The notes: a model not told the origin generated them from the sequence alone. 64,000 nt of DNA from JBAYJT01 sp041664965 (GCA_041664965.1 JBAYJT010000001.1:6682-70681), one strand, 5' to 3'; numbered from the stretch's first letter, positions 29,051 to 38,081 are shown. Program-made: numbers and translations.

Positions 29051-29208
29051 TGGGGTGTCGCCAAGCGGTAAGGCACAGAGGTTTGATCCTCTGCATTCCT
29101 AGGTTCGACAAAATTGTTAGGACAAACAATTTTGAACGCGAAGCGAAAGCGAGCGGCCCGAAGGGCCGAATAACCAGGATGGTTATGAGTAATCCTAGCA
29201 CCCAACCA
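29051..29208 (+). pseudogene. tRNA-Gln-like gene split in its T-loop by an 83-base insert
   Basis: Bases 29051-29108 match the 5' part of tRNA-Gln (TGGGGTGTCGCCAAGCGGTA, anticodon region TTTGAT, then CTAGGTTCGA). The remaining T-loop, T-stem and acceptor end with CCA follow at 29192-29208. The insert 29109-29191 folds as three consecutive hairpins. The D-arm is identical to the intact copy downstream. The anticodon stem differs but pairs perfectly (CAGAGG/CCTCTG), with one base too many. The acceptor lacks one C. It is most likely a decayed copy, but the preserved pairing and promoter leave room for a processed or structural RNA. Confidence 0.7.
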
Positions 29209-29272
29209 AGTAGTTATTGGGCTTGTCTTGGGGATAGTAGAAAGAATAGAATACCAGTAAATTTATAAGTAT

Positions 29273-29347
29273 TGGGGTGTCGCCAAGCGGTAAGGCACTG
29301 GGTTTTGATCCCAGCATTCCTAGGTTCGAATCCTAGCACCCCAGCCA
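29273..29347 (+). tRNA. tRNA-Gln (UUG), CCA encoded
   Basis: Seventy-five bases fold as a complete cloverleaf: acceptor TGGGGTG/CACCCCA, D-arm GCC...GGC, anticodon arm CTGGG-TTTTGAT-CCCAG, and T-arm CTAGG-TTCGAAT-CCTAG, with discriminator G and encoded CCA. It closely follows E. coli tRNA-Gln. It may share the promoter at 29002-29030. A local TTGTCT-18-TAGAAT is also present upstream. Confidence 0.97.
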
Positions 29348-29350
29348 ATG

Positions 29351-29407
29351 TAAAAAACATGTCCATAAGATTTTGTTATAAATCAATAAGTTACGTTTTT
29401 AAGTTAG
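29351..29407 (+). repeat. Dispersed palindromic repeat, copy 5
   Basis: AAAAAACATGTCCATAAGAT, TTATAAATCAATAAGTTACG, then TTTTTAAGTTAG. Starts four bases after tRNA-Gln and ends 32 bases before prs. Confidence 0.85.
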
Positions 29408-29439
29408 TGGCACCAACTTTTTGATGCAGGAAAACCCCA

Positions 29440-30402
29440 GTGAAACCAATCGACCTCAAAGATATGAAAATTTTTAGCGGTAACGCCAACATCCCTCTGG
29501 CACAAAAAGTAGCCGGTTATTTAGGCACTCATCTGGGAGAGGCCACAGTCGATCGCTTCAGTGATGGCGAAATCATGGTGGAAATTCAAGAAAACGTCCG
29601 CGGACGCGATGTTTTCATCATTCAACCAACATGCTCACCGGTTAACGAAAATTTAATGGAATTAATTATCATGGCAGACGCCCTACGCCGAGCCTCAGCA
29701 GGAAGCATCACAGCAGTCGTGCCTTATTTTGGCTATGCGAGACAAGATCGTCGAGTCCGCTCCACTCGCGTACCCATCACAGCCAAAATCGTCGCTGACA
29801 TAATGACCGCTGTGGGTATTACCAATTTAATCACTGTAGATCTACATGCCGATCAAATACAAGGCTTCTTCTACATTCCTGTAGACAACGTTTTCGGAAC
29901 TTCCGTCATGTTCGATGATATTTGGGAAAAAAAATATAAAGATTTCGTCATCGTATCACCTGATGTTGGTGGCGTTGTTAGAGCTCGCGCTATTGCTAAA
30001 CGCTTAAATGACTCTGATTTAGCCATCATCGATAAACGCCGTCCGCGTCATAATCAAGCGGAAGTAATGAATATTATTGGCGATATAGCTGGTCGTGATT
30101 GCATTATCGTCGATGATATTTTAGACACCGGAAATACATTAGTACAAGCCGCCAAAGCTCTAAAAGAGAAAGGTGCTCGCACTGTAGTCGCTTATTGTGT
30201 ACATCCCGTATTATCTGGATCAGCTATAGAAAATATCATGCATTCTGAATTACATGAAGTCGTTGTCACCGACACAATTCCGCTTTCCCTCAAAGCAGCT
30301 CAGTGCAAAAAAGTCCGTCAATTAAGCCTCAGTTCTGTCTTAGCTGAAACCATTAAGCGCGTCTATAACAAAGGCTCGGTGAGTTCACTTTTCCCAGAAT
30401 AA
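29440..30402 (+). CDS. prs: Ribose-phosphate pyrophosphokinase
   Basis: Makes PRPP from ribose 5-phosphate and ATP for nucleotide, His and Trp synthesis. The 320 residues match the family. The ATP site [20 protein letters not shown], the [10 protein letters not shown] loop and the PRPP-binding [14 protein letters not shown] near residue 225 are conserved. The GTG at 29440 is chosen because AGGA lies upstream; the ATG eight codons later has no ribosome site. The tRNA-Gln just upstream may be cotranscribed. Confidence 0.96.
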   Translation: MKPIDLKDMKIFSGNANIPLAQKVAGYLGTHLGEATVDRFSDGEIMVEIQENVRGRDVFIIQPTCSPVNENLMELIIMADALRRASAGSITAVVPYFGYARQDRRVRSTRVPITAKIVADIMTAVGITNLITVDLHADQIQGFFYIPVDNVFGTSVMFDDIWEKKYKDFVIVSPDVGGVVRARAIAKRLNDSDLAIIDKRRPRHNQAEVMNIIGDIAGRDCIIVDDILDTGNTLVQAAKALKEKGARTVVAYCVHPVLSGSAIENIMHSELHEVVVTDTIPLSLKAAQCKKVRQLSLSSVLAETIKRVYNKGSVSSLFPE

Positions 30403-30406
30403 ATGC

Positions 30407-31213
30407 TTAACTCAAATACAATAAAAACCATCCAGCTATTGCTAAAAACGGCCCAAATGGCAATTGGACTTGTCCTTTAGAATATTTTCGAAAACGCATA
30501 ATCAACCCCACACAACTACCCAAAAAGGCCGCACTAAAAATTAACCATGGAATAGATTGCCAACCAAGCCAAGCACCTAGCGCTGCTGCTAATTTAAAAT
30601 CTCCATAACCGATGCCTTCTATACCACGAATCAATCTAAATATTTGCGCTATCAACCATAAACTCATATAGCCACAAGCTGCACCCAAAATTGCCTCTTC
30701 GCTACCAACAAAATAATTCTTCAAACTAAATACAAGACCGAGCCATAAAAGCGCAAGAGTCAACTCATCTGGCAACAAAAAATAATCAAAATCTATATAG
30801 GCTAGAATTATAAGAAAGCAGGTGAATATTAGGCTCACTATATATTTTTCGGTAACTCCAAAACGCAGAAGTAATATAATTGCAGCGCCAGCACTTATAA
30901 ATTCAACTAATGGATAGCGCCAAGAAATCTTCTCTGAACAACAATAACAACGCCCTTGCAAAATAATAAAACCCAAAAGTGGAATATTCGACCAAAACGG
31001 AATAGGGGATTTACAATGCGGACAAAAGGAGCGCGGAAAACATAAGGAGCGAAAAAGCGGAAGACAAGCCTGATCTCGTATTTCCCCCTTCCACCTTGCC
31101 TGCAGAAAAATGGGTAAGCGATAAATGACAACATTAAGAAAACTACCGATCGCAAGTCCGATAGTAACAACTACAAAAAATACATCAAAAGAAAAGTGGT
31201 AGTTTATAAACAT
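30407..31213 (-). CDS. pilD: Type IV prepilin peptidase
   Basis: Membrane aspartic protease and N-methylase that processes type IV pilins and type II secretion pseudopilins. The 268 residues have the N-terminal methylase half with the cysteine pairs CPHC and CYCC. The catalytic aspartates lie in YIDFDYFLLPDELT and GIGYGDFKL. About seven hydrophobic helices follow. It stands alone here, without pilB or pilC, and converges with prs four bases away. Confidence 0.95.
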   Translation of the reverse strand: MFINYHFSFDVFFVVVTIGLAIGSFLNVVIYRLPIFLQARWKGEIRDQACLPLFRSLCFPRSFCPHCKSPIPFWSNIPLLGFIILQGRCYCCSEKISWRYPLVEFISAGAAIILLLRFGVTEKYIVSLIFTCFLIILAYIDFDYFLLPDELTLALLWLGLVFSLKNYFVGSEEAILGAACGYMSLWLIAQIFRLIRGIEGIGYGDFKLAAALGAWLGWQSIPWLIFSAAFLGSCVGLIMRFRKYSKGQVQLPFGPFLAIAGWFLLYLS

Positions 31214-31339
31214 AATGAGCTTCTTACATGAAATTTAATTTTATGCAATACCGTGAAAAACACAGTATTACAAATTGAAGAATTATGTATAAAATATTAG
31301 GGTGGAGGGTGGGGGTACTATACTAAATGCTTCGCCCAT

Positions 31340-31394
31340 AACTTTAAAATACAACACATTGATTTATAAAGAAATCTTGTAGACATGTTTTTTC
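31340..31394 (-). repeat. Dispersed palindromic repeat, copy 6
   Basis: CACATTGATTTATAAAGAAA followed by CTTGTAGACATGTTTTTTC, between the divergent pilD and SIMPL-domain genes. The core CTTGTAGACATG departs at one position from the ideal palindrome CATGTAGACATG seen in copy 8. Confidence 0.85.
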
Positions 31395-31444
31395 TTGAAC
31401 TCTTGATCTATAATGCCTCACTCATCATTAACTAAGAGGCCTTT

Positions 31445-32239
31445 ATGGAACAGAACCCAATTTCTTCATCATGCCAATGCTCTGACCGAGCACATAAAAT
31501 ATTTTTTATTGTATTAATCGCTTTGCTTCTCGTCATTGGCAATGCTTTGTCCGGATGGTTTATCGGCCACGGACTTTACAAAATGCGTATTTCCGACAAG
31601 TATGTAAGCGTTAAAGGTATCGCTGAGAAACAAGTGAAAGCTGACCTAGCTATTTGGGAAGTTAACTACAAAGCCGCTGGGAACGATCTGCAACAAGTCA
31701 ACAATCAAGTTGGAGAAAATCAAAAGGCCGTACAAGCATTCCTCTTGCAACAAGGTTTGGCCACCAATGAATTTGAAGTCCAAGCAACTACTGTCGTAGA
31801 CAAATATGCACAGGAATATGAAAGCCAAAAAGCTGAACAACGCTACATAGTCAACGGCAGTATCAAAGTACGCACTGACAAAGTTGACTTAGTCCGTAAA
31901 ATTAGTCAAAACAGCCAGGAACTAATTAAAGCTGGTGTTGTCTTGGCTAGCAAAGAATATCAACAAGCTAATCCAAGTTATGTATTTACTAAACTAGATG
32001 AGTTGCGTCCCACTATGTTGGCCCAAGCCACAAAAAGTGCTCGCCTTGTAGCTGAGCAATTTGCTGCCGACTCACATAGTCACGTCGGCGCCATCCGCCG
32101 TGCCAGCCAGGGCGTTTTCCAAATCTTAAGTAGCGATAGTAGCGCAGGGGAAAGTTATTCTTCAGCTCGTGCTCAGGCGGCAGATATAAACAAAACAGTG
32201 CGAGTTGTATCGTCAATAGATTATTTCTTAGCTAATTAG
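31445..32239 (+). CDS. SIMPL-domain (DUF541) envelope protein
   Basis: Predicted membrane-anchored periplasmic protein of 264 residues. After a short polar cytoplasmic start comes one helix (IFFIVLIALLLVIGNALSGW), then the SIMPL fold beginning KYVSVKGIAEKQVKADLAIW with the internal VQATTVVDKY and KVRTDKVDLVRKIS strands. It ends QAADINKTVRVVSSIDYFL. Family members are linked to oxidative-stress tolerance or surface interaction, without a fixed biochemistry. First of SIMPL-ygjP-arnD, with gaps of five and three bases. Confidence 0.88.
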   Translation: MEQNPISSSCQCSDRAHKIFFIVLIALLLVIGNALSGWFIGHGLYKMRISDKYVSVKGIAEKQVKADLAIWEVNYKAAGNDLQQVNNQVGENQKAVQAFLLQQGLATNEFEVQATTVVDKYAQEYESQKAEQRYIVNGSIKVRTDKVDLVRKISQNSQELIKAGVVLASKEYQQANPSYVFTKLDELRPTMLAQATKSARLVAEQFAADSHSHVGAIRRASQGVFQILSSDSSAGESYSSARAQAADINKTVRVVSSIDYFLAN

Positions 32240-32244
32240 CCCTA

Positions 32245-32928
32245 ATGGCCGATCTTTCTAAATCGATTAAAATTGACCATATTATCCGCTCGCGCAGGCG
32301 CAGCGTTGCTTTAATCATTAGACCGGATGCAACACTGGAATTGCGTATCCCGCGTTTGTATCCCCTAGCTTTAGTAAAGAAATTTGTAGAAAAAAAACAT
32401 AAATGGATTCTGAGTAAGCAAAACTTAGTGCATCAAAAAAATACGCAAATGAAGGCCTTAGACTTTAAGACCGGCTCTACTTTCCGCCTTTTAGGAGCAG
32501 AGCACGTCTTAGAAATAGGAAAATATAAACACATATTTTTAGCTGATAAGTTATATTTCCCAGAAAAGTTTCTACCTAATGCCAAACACCATATTACCCA
32601 TTGGTATAAACAAGAAGCGAAATTAATTATAAGAGCACGTGTGCTGTATTTTGCAGAATTAACTAACTTACATCCTAAAAAAATAACCATCACTAGTGCT
32701 AAAAAAAGATGGGGATCTTGTAGTGGTAAAAATAATTTATGTTTTAGCTGGCGTTTAATTTTAGCGCCACTAGAAATAGTTGATTATGTGGTTGCACATG
32801 AGATGTCACACATCTTGGAAAAAAATCATTCCAAACACTTTTGGCAAAAAGTGCAAAATATCATGCCGGATTACAAAAAAAAGCGGCTGTGGTTGAAAAA
32901 AAACTCTAACTCACTTACGCTGTTATAA
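32245..32928 (+). CDS. YgjP-like zinc metallopeptidase
   Basis: M48-related (DUF45/WLM) protein of 227 residues. The core is YVVAHEMSHILEKNHSKHFW, with the HExxH zinc site and a downstream His, and it is preceded by the family pattern KKRWGSCSGKNNLCFSWRLI. No membrane segment, so probably cytoplasmic. Middle gene of a three-gene operon. Family function is poorly known; E. coli YgjP has been associated with cleaving or handling UMP-type substrates only by annotation, which is not relied on here. Confidence 0.9.
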   Translation: MADLSKSIKIDHIIRSRRRSVALIIRPDATLELRIPRLYPLALVKKFVEKKHKWILSKQNLVHQKNTQMKALDFKTGSTFRLLGAEHVLEIGKYKHIFLADKLYFPEKFLPNAKHHITHWYKQEAKLIIRARVLYFAELTNLHPKKITITSAKKRWGSCSGKNNLCFSWRLILAPLEIVDYVVAHEMSHILEKNHSKHFWQKVQNIMPDYKKKRLWLKKNSNSLTLL

Positions 32929-32931
32929 CCT

Positions 32932-33843
32932 ATGAAAAACAATCAACCTATTTTAGCTCTAAAAATTGATGTTGACACAGAACGCGGCACCCGCATTGGG
33001 GTTCCACAGCTTGCCTCGCTATTAAAAGGTTTATCTATTCCTGCTACTTTTTTCTTTTCACTAGGACCAGACAACACGGGAAGAGCTTTAAAGAGAATTT
33101 TTCGTCCAGGTTTCCTCTCTAAGGTAAAGCGAACCAGCGTGGTAAGCACGTATGGCATCCGAACTTTATTAAACGGCATACTACTACCAGGTCCACACAT
33201 TGGACATAAACACACTTCGGTGATGCGCAAGATACAAGCTGATGGGTTCGAACTCGGCATTCATTGCTATGATCACGTGCGCTGGCAAGATGGTGTCAGC
33301 ACTATGAGTAGAGGAAAAATTGCCTTGGAATTTGCTAAAGCACAGAAAGAGTTTACCCGAATTTTTGGCATATCGCCTGAAGCGGCTGCAGCTCCTGGTT
33401 GGCAAGCAAATGAAAAAACCTTAGCCACTTATGACGCAGCTAATTTGATTTATGCAAGCGACACACGTGGCCAAAGACCGTTTTTTCCGCGAAGCAATGA
33501 CCAAGTATTCCGCACACTACAAATTCCAACAACTTTACCAACTTTAGATGAAATCCTAGGACTTCCAAGTCTGCATTTAAACGCCCTCTCTGCATATTAT
33601 TTCTCACTGTTACAAACTAAGTTTCCCAATGTTTTAACTATTCACGCTGAACTGGAAGGAATGAAATATTTAGATTGGTTCACAGCCTTTCTCAAATATA
33701 TGCAAAAACAAGGTGTCATTTTCACCACTCTGTCTAACATAGCAGCAGAAAATCTCAAAGATCGAACCAGCGTACCGGTACTAGACTTAATACAGGGGGA
33801 AGTACCAGGAAGATCTGGCAAGCTCGCTATAGCTAGAACTTAG
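32932..33843 (+). CDS. arnD: ArnD, undecaprenyl-P-Ara4FN deformylase
   Basis: Polysaccharide deacetylase-family enzyme that removes the formyl group from the lipid-linked aminoarabinose donor before transfer to lipid A. The 303 residues match the family: LALKIDVDTERGTRIGVPQL opens as in E. coli ArnD, then FFFSLGPDNTGRALKR, LLPGPHIGHKHTSVMRKI, LGIHCYDHVRWQ with metal-binding residues, and APGWQANEKTL. Third gene in the SIMPL operon. An arnA-dehydrogenase-like gene lies at 49414-50430; arnT, arnB and arnC are not in the window. Confidence 0.92.
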   Translation: MKNNQPILALKIDVDTERGTRIGVPQLASLLKGLSIPATFFFSLGPDNTGRALKRIFRPGFLSKVKRTSVVSTYGIRTLLNGILLPGPHIGHKHTSVMRKIQADGFELGIHCYDHVRWQDGVSTMSRGKIALEFAKAQKEFTRIFGISPEAAAAPGWQANEKTLATYDAANLIYASDTRGQRPFFPRSNDQVFRTLQIPTTLPTLDEILGLPSLHLNALSAYYFSLLQTKFPNVLTIHAELEGMKYLDWFTAFLKYMQKQGVIFTTLSNIAAENLKDRTSVPVLDLIQGEVPGRSGKLAIART

Positions 33844-33844
33844 A

Positions 33845-36800
33845 CTACAACTTATCCACACACCTAAAATTATTCACTATATCCGGAATAAAAGGATTAG
33901 CTGCCTTAGACGCTACTAAATTAAATTTAGCGGAGCTTCCTTCATTACTAAAAGTCACTTCGTATCGGTGTACATCACTAGTAGTTTGAACATCAGAATG
34001 GTCCAAGAGCTTAAACCAAGCCCATTGGCCAGTAAAAGAAACTTGAGTATTTTGTCCTTGCTGATCAACAAATTGTATCGCAACATTACCAACTTCAGGA
34101 CCCGGCCACTTAAGCTCCTGCTCTTTCATTTTGCTATTAGTAGCAAACACTACTTGACCATCAACTAATAGAGTAAAGCTTTTAGTTTTGGCATCTAAAG
34201 AAGTCGGTGTTAAAGAAAAGTGAATATCAGGGGTCATTGCGGCATCAGCAAAAAACATCTTTTCAATTAAATAACCGCGAATAAACATCTCTAAAGTAGA
34301 CTGAGGAATATCTAGCTTTTGATTTGCAAACTCTTTCCAAACCCAATAATCCTTACTCACATCCACAAAAGGCTTTAAATATGAGGTGAAGAAATTATCC
34401 AAAGTGCCTTTAGGAGCAAAAAAAGCATTAAAATCTTCTAGTTGCGCGTCAGAGCTAGCATCTTTGTAAAGAGGATATCGATTTAGCAAATTAGCTGCAA
34501 ATTTGGGAAGAACATTTGAATTCCAGACGTTATTTATATAGATATGACTATTTTGCAAAAGTAGCTTCCAATAATTATCCACAATAGCGTGCAACCAGGT
34601 ACGTAGCGGCTCTGGTGCATCTTTAGCAAAATTATTAATATCTTCTATAACTGCCGGAAACTTTTCATCTTGTATAATATTTTTTGCATTTACCCACGCT
34701 GCCTCTTGGACATTACTAGACGTGGCTATTTTGTCTGCGAATTGAGAAAGCGCATTTATCAAACCAGATAACTTTTTAACATCCAAATCCTGCCAATTTT
34801 TAAAAATGTTTGTATTATCTAAACTTCCCGTATTTTCTTTAACTTTTTGCACCAACGTTAAAAGGGCCCCATTTGCGAGAGTTAATCCTTTCAAATCAGA
34901 GCCTACCCCTTGCAAACTACCAAATTCTTTGATTTCTACTTTTCCAAGTGCATCTTTCCAGACTTTAGCATATGTAGAAAAATATAAATCGAGGATAGAT
35001 TTTTTAACCTTTTCATCGCTAACAACCTTAGACACCCAATCTGGTTCATCTAAATCCATTACCCAGTCACGTAATTTCGTGTCTTTCAGAAACACTGCAA
35101 GATCTTGTGAAATATCACGTATCTCTTGATGCTCATATAAAGAAGAAACCACAAAACTATCAGTATTGAAAATAGATTTACGATCCGCATCTATTAGCAA
35201 ATGATCTTGCTTTGCGGATAGGCTAGAATGATCGTTAAATATAGCATATAAAATCTTTTCTGGCGGAAGTTTGGAGAAATTAGCACGTACTGAACTAACT
35301 AAAGCATCGTCAATAGCTATTTTTATTTTCTTGACAAAAAAATCTTCTAGGTATCGTATGTTCTGGTTTATAGCTGTTGGTTCCAGCTTTGCTACATTTG
35401 CCCAATAATTTATAAACCAATTTCTCACATAACCAACATCCATTTTACTATTATCACCCAACATCAGATAAACTTTCAGCGCAGAATATGTTGCAACGCT
35501 ATCATCCATATTACCGTTATCCAATTCCTTCGCTAACGCTGACTGTAATTGCGGAACAAATACAGAATTTAGCGCATTTGAATAGCTCAGCTCCAGATCA
35601 GAACTAAATTGTTTATGTAAATTACTCTCGCCAACTAAACGCCAACGATAACTATTTTGCAGCACGTGGTTTTTCTGTAACACTTCATAAGTACGTAACA
35701 GTTTGTTGCTAGCATCTTTCTCTTTATTTAATGCCCAATATTGTCTTTGCAACTCCTGAAAGCTTCTAGATAAGTGTAAATTATTATAGTGATATCCCAA
35801 AATGATCCCGCCAATAAAACACAACACAACAAGACCATAGGCTAAGATTTTTAAAGGTTTCTGACGTGCTGGCAACTTAAATACCCTTTTGCTCTTCAAC
35901 TTATTATCTTTCGCGTAAAACGCCCTATTTTTTGGTTGCCTTTTATGAGCAAGTTTTATGAGATGCTGAAACAATTCAGCTACAAAGTAAGATTGCTGTT
36001 TATTCGTAGCGTATACACCACGAATACGACCTTTTTTCGCCACATCTTTCTTGGTATCTTTATTATTTACAGTAAATAAACAATCATGAGGCTTACCTTC
36101 TTGTAAGCTGCTAGTAAAGCAAACTTCTGACAAATATGTATATCCGCTGTGCGGAACCTCATTAATAATTGCATGTATTGTTTTACCTAGGCTCTCTATC
36201 TGTAAGGGAAAGTCTTTAATTAACTCGCGTCTCAGCAAATTACTTTCTTGTTGCAAGCGGTTTAAAGCGAATTCATTAAGATGTTTTACAAGAATAGAAA
36301 ATTTAGAATTAAAAACTTGAATGGGTCGTAAAGAGCGATTATTTTGAAAACTAATACCAAATCTTTGTTGTCTTGCTTCGCTGCTTAGATCAGCAAAGAA
36401 TTCTTTAAACCCTAAAATCAAATCACTCTTAGTAAAAACTAAAAATATAGGAATATTGTGCGCATATTTAGCAATTTCATAGAGGCGCTGCTTAACGTTG
36501 GTCAGCATCTGCGACAGAAACCCTGGATCGCGAGCTAATGCTGGCAAATCTATAGCTATAATCACACCTGATAGTGGAAAATGCATTTGATAACGATGCA
36601 TTAACTTTAATAAACCGCGCCATGCCAAATTAGTAGCAGCATCACTAGGAGCGGCAGAAGTATAATGGCCAGCAGTATCCACAAAAATTTCTTTTTGTGA
36701 GAACCAAAAATTGCAATAACGCGTTGAGGCTGGATTAGAAAATTCTTGCCTGTTTGTATCTATCAATCCAAGATTAGATTGCGATAAAAGAGTCGACTTA

Positions 36801-37018
36801 CCAGCGCTGCTTGCTCCAATGACTAAAAAAAGTGGCGGAGCAGTAGTAAAAACACCCGCACCCCGAGATTCATGCTGTAAAAAATGCGTTGCTTGCTTGA
36901 TATTCTCATGAAAAATACGCAGCTCTTCAGCAACATATTCCAAATCTGCCGGTGGCAGAAGAACTTTTGGATGCTGTTCTTTAAATTTTGCTATTAAATG
37001 TCGCAGAAATAAAAGCAT
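33845..37018 (-). CDS. IcmF/TssM-family secretion protein
   Basis: Large inner-membrane protein of 1057 residues from MLLFLRHLIAKF. A P-loop, GASSAGKSTLL, lies near residue 71, with DTAGHY downstream. One membrane helix (ILAYGLVVLCFIGGIILGYH) near 395 precedes the long periplasmic part. The C-terminus GQWAWFKLLDHSDV and NPFIPDIVNNFRC is the typical IcmF/TssM ending. In Dot/Icm type IVB systems IcmF stabilises the channel; in type VI systems TssM anchors the baseplate. No icmH/dotU or other secretion gene is nearby, so the two cannot be told apart here. It lies four bases after rlmH. Confidence 0.88.
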   Translation of the reverse strand: MLLFLRHLIAKFKEQHPKVLLPPADLEYVAEELRIFHENIKQATHFLQHESRGAGVFTTAPPLFLVIGASSAGKSTLLSQSNLGLIDTNRQEFSNPASTRYCNFWFSQKEIFVDTAGHYTSAAPSDAATNLAWRGLLKLMHRYQMHFPLSGVIIAIDLPALARDPGFLSQMLTNVKQRLYEIAKYAHNIPIFLVFTKSDLILGFKEFFADLSSEARQQRFGISFQNNRSLRPIQVFNSKFSILVKHLNEFALNRLQQESNLLRRELIKDFPLQIESLGKTIHAIINEVPHSGYTYLSEVCFTSSLQEGKPHDCLFTVNNKDTKKDVAKKGRIRGVYATNKQQSYFVAELFQHLIKLAHKRQPKNRAFYAKDNKLKSKRVFKLPARQKPLKILAYGLVVLCFIGGIILGYHYNNLHLSRSFQELQRQYWALNKEKDASNKLLRTYEVLQKNHVLQNSYRWRLVGESNLHKQFSSDLELSYSNALNSVFVPQLQSALAKELDNGNMDDSVATYSALKVYLMLGDNSKMDVGYVRNWFINYWANVAKLEPTAINQNIRYLEDFFVKKIKIAIDDALVSSVRANFSKLPPEKILYAIFNDHSSLSAKQDHLLIDADRKSIFNTDSFVVSSLYEHQEIRDISQDLAVFLKDTKLRDWVMDLDEPDWVSKVVSDEKVKKSILDLYFSTYAKVWKDALGKVEIKEFGSLQGVGSDLKGLTLANGALLTLVQKVKENTGSLDNTNIFKNWQDLDVKKLSGLINALSQFADKIATSSNVQEAAWVNAKNIIQDEKFPAVIEDINNFAKDAPEPLRTWLHAIVDNYWKLLLQNSHIYINNVWNSNVLPKFAANLLNRYPLYKDASSDAQLEDFNAFFAPKGTLDNFFTSYLKPFVDVSKDYWVWKEFANQKLDIPQSTLEMFIRGYLIEKMFFADAAMTPDIHFSLTPTSLDAKTKSFTLLVDGQVVFATNSKMKEQELKWPGPEVGNVAIQFVDQQGQNTQVSFTGQWAWFKLLDHSDVQTTSDVHRYEVTFSNEGSSAKFNLVASKAANPFIPDIVNNFRCVDKL

Positions 37019-37022
37019 ATTT

Positions 37023-37496
37023 TTAAGATCCACGATGATAAGGGTGGTGCTGCAATATAGACCATGCCCTATAGACCTGTTCCGCAACTATAACACGCAC
37101 TAAAGCATGAGGTAAAGTTAAAGGAGAAAGGGACCAAATGAGATGGGCTCGTTTCTTACAGTCGGGGTGTAAACCATCCGGACCCCCAACAAGTAAGCTA
37201 ATGTTTTGATTAATGTTTAAACAATTCTGTAGCTTCGCCGCAAGGTCTAACGTATTCCACAGCGCACCGCGCTCGTCTAATGCTATCACCAAATCATCGA
37301 TATCAATAGCATCAAGCATTTTGGCACCTTCTTCCTCTAATATCTGCTGCAGACCTTTTTGCCCAGAGCGTTTAGCAGTTGCGATTTCACGCAACTCTAA
37401 AGACATTTGTTTAGGTAAGCGCTTACTGTATTCGCAAAATCCTTCCACTATCCACTGGGGAGCGTTCCTACCAATAGCTATTAGACGAATCTTCAT
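37023..37496 (-). CDS. rlmH: 23S rRNA pseudouridine-1915 N3-methyltransferase
   Basis: SPOUT methyltransferase that methylates pseudouridine 1915 of 23S rRNA. From MKIRLIAIGRNAPQWI the protein has 157 residues, the family length. LLVGGPDGLHPDCKKRAHLI and LSPLTLPHALVRVIVAEQVY, followed by RAWSILQHHPYH, form the knot. It follows rsfS, its usual partner, but a strong hairpin separates the two. Confidence 0.96.
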   Translation of the reverse strand: MKIRLIAIGRNAPQWIVEGFCEYSKRLPKQMSLELREIATAKRSGQKGLQQILEEEGAKMLDAIDIDDLVIALDERGALWNTLDLAAKLQNCLNINQNISLLVGGPDGLHPDCKKRAHLIWSLSPLTLPHALVRVIVAEQVYRAWSILQHHPYHRGS

Positions 37497-37513
37497 ACAT
37501 CTTACCACAAAAT

Positions 37514-37563
37514 AAAATTCCCAAGGGGAAATGAGTCTTTGACTACTCCCCCTTGGGAATTTT
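37514..37563 (-). terminator. Strong hairpin terminator between rsfS and rlmH
   Basis: Arms AAAATTCCCAAGGGG (37514-37528) and CCCCTTGGGAATTTT (37549-37563) pair perfectly over 15 bases with a 20-base loop. On the minus strand the stem is followed by ATTTTATTTTG. Probably ends the fhs-rsfS transcript; the A-rich arm could also stop plus-strand transcription. Confidence 0.7.
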
Positions 37564-37580
37564 CCAAACGATCAGGCAAT

Positions 37581-38081
37581 TTATTTCTTAGCTTTTTTCT
37601 TCGCTGGTTTTTTGGCAACTTTCTTCTTAGCTACCTTTTTAACAGCTTTGCATTTGCATGTTGCTGCCTTTTTCGTTTTGCATGCTTTTTTCATTTTTTT
37701 TACTCCTTCAAGTTGTAGTGAAAGACGCTTCGTTGCTGATTTAGCAAAACTCGCATCCCACAGCTCTTCTAAAACGTACTCCTCACGCGCTCTAGGCAAC
37801 ATAAGGTGCACAATAATGTTCCACAAATCCACCACAACCCAATCATTATCACCACCTCGAGAGGTACTTAGCGGCTTAAACCCAAAATGTTTTTTTACAT
37901 TTTCGGTAATTTTTTCCGCCAAAATTTTTAGATGGCGACTTGAGGAACCATTACAGATGATCATACAATCTGTGAGATCAGTCAAGTTTCTCACGTCTAA
38001 AATTTTACATTGTTCTGCTTTGTGTTCTTCTAAAACTTTTTTGATCAACGTTTTCATTTTTTCTGTTTGCTTCGATAACAT
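37581..38081 (-). CDS. rsfS: Ribosomal silencing factor RsfS with histone-like tail
   Basis: Binds ribosomal protein L14 and blocks subunit joining in starved cells. From MLSKQTEKMK the protein has 166 residues, while the family is usually 105-120. The core shows ILDVRNLTDLTDCMIICNGS, SSRHLKILAEKI, DWVVVDLWNIIVHLML and REEYVLEELWD. Residues from about 128 onward form an extra tail of Lys/Ala/Val repeats with three Cys (AVKKVAKKKVAKKPAKKKAK), like the tail of H1-type histone-like proteins. Such a tail would bind nucleic acid. GAAGAG precedes the ATG. Confidence 0.92.
   Translation of the reverse strand: MLSKQTEKMKTLIKKVLEEHKAEQCKILDVRNLTDLTDCMIICNGSSSRHLKILAEKITENVKKHFGFKPLSTSRGGDNDWVVVDLWNIIVHLMLPRAREEYVLEELWDASFAKSATKRLSLQLEGVKKMKKACKTKKAATCKCKAVKKVAKKKVAKKPAKKKAKK

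Noticed and set aside
33845..37018. Type VI secretion cluster
   Set aside because: Only the IcmF/TssM gene is present; no tssB, tssC, hcp, vgrG or clpV lies in the window.
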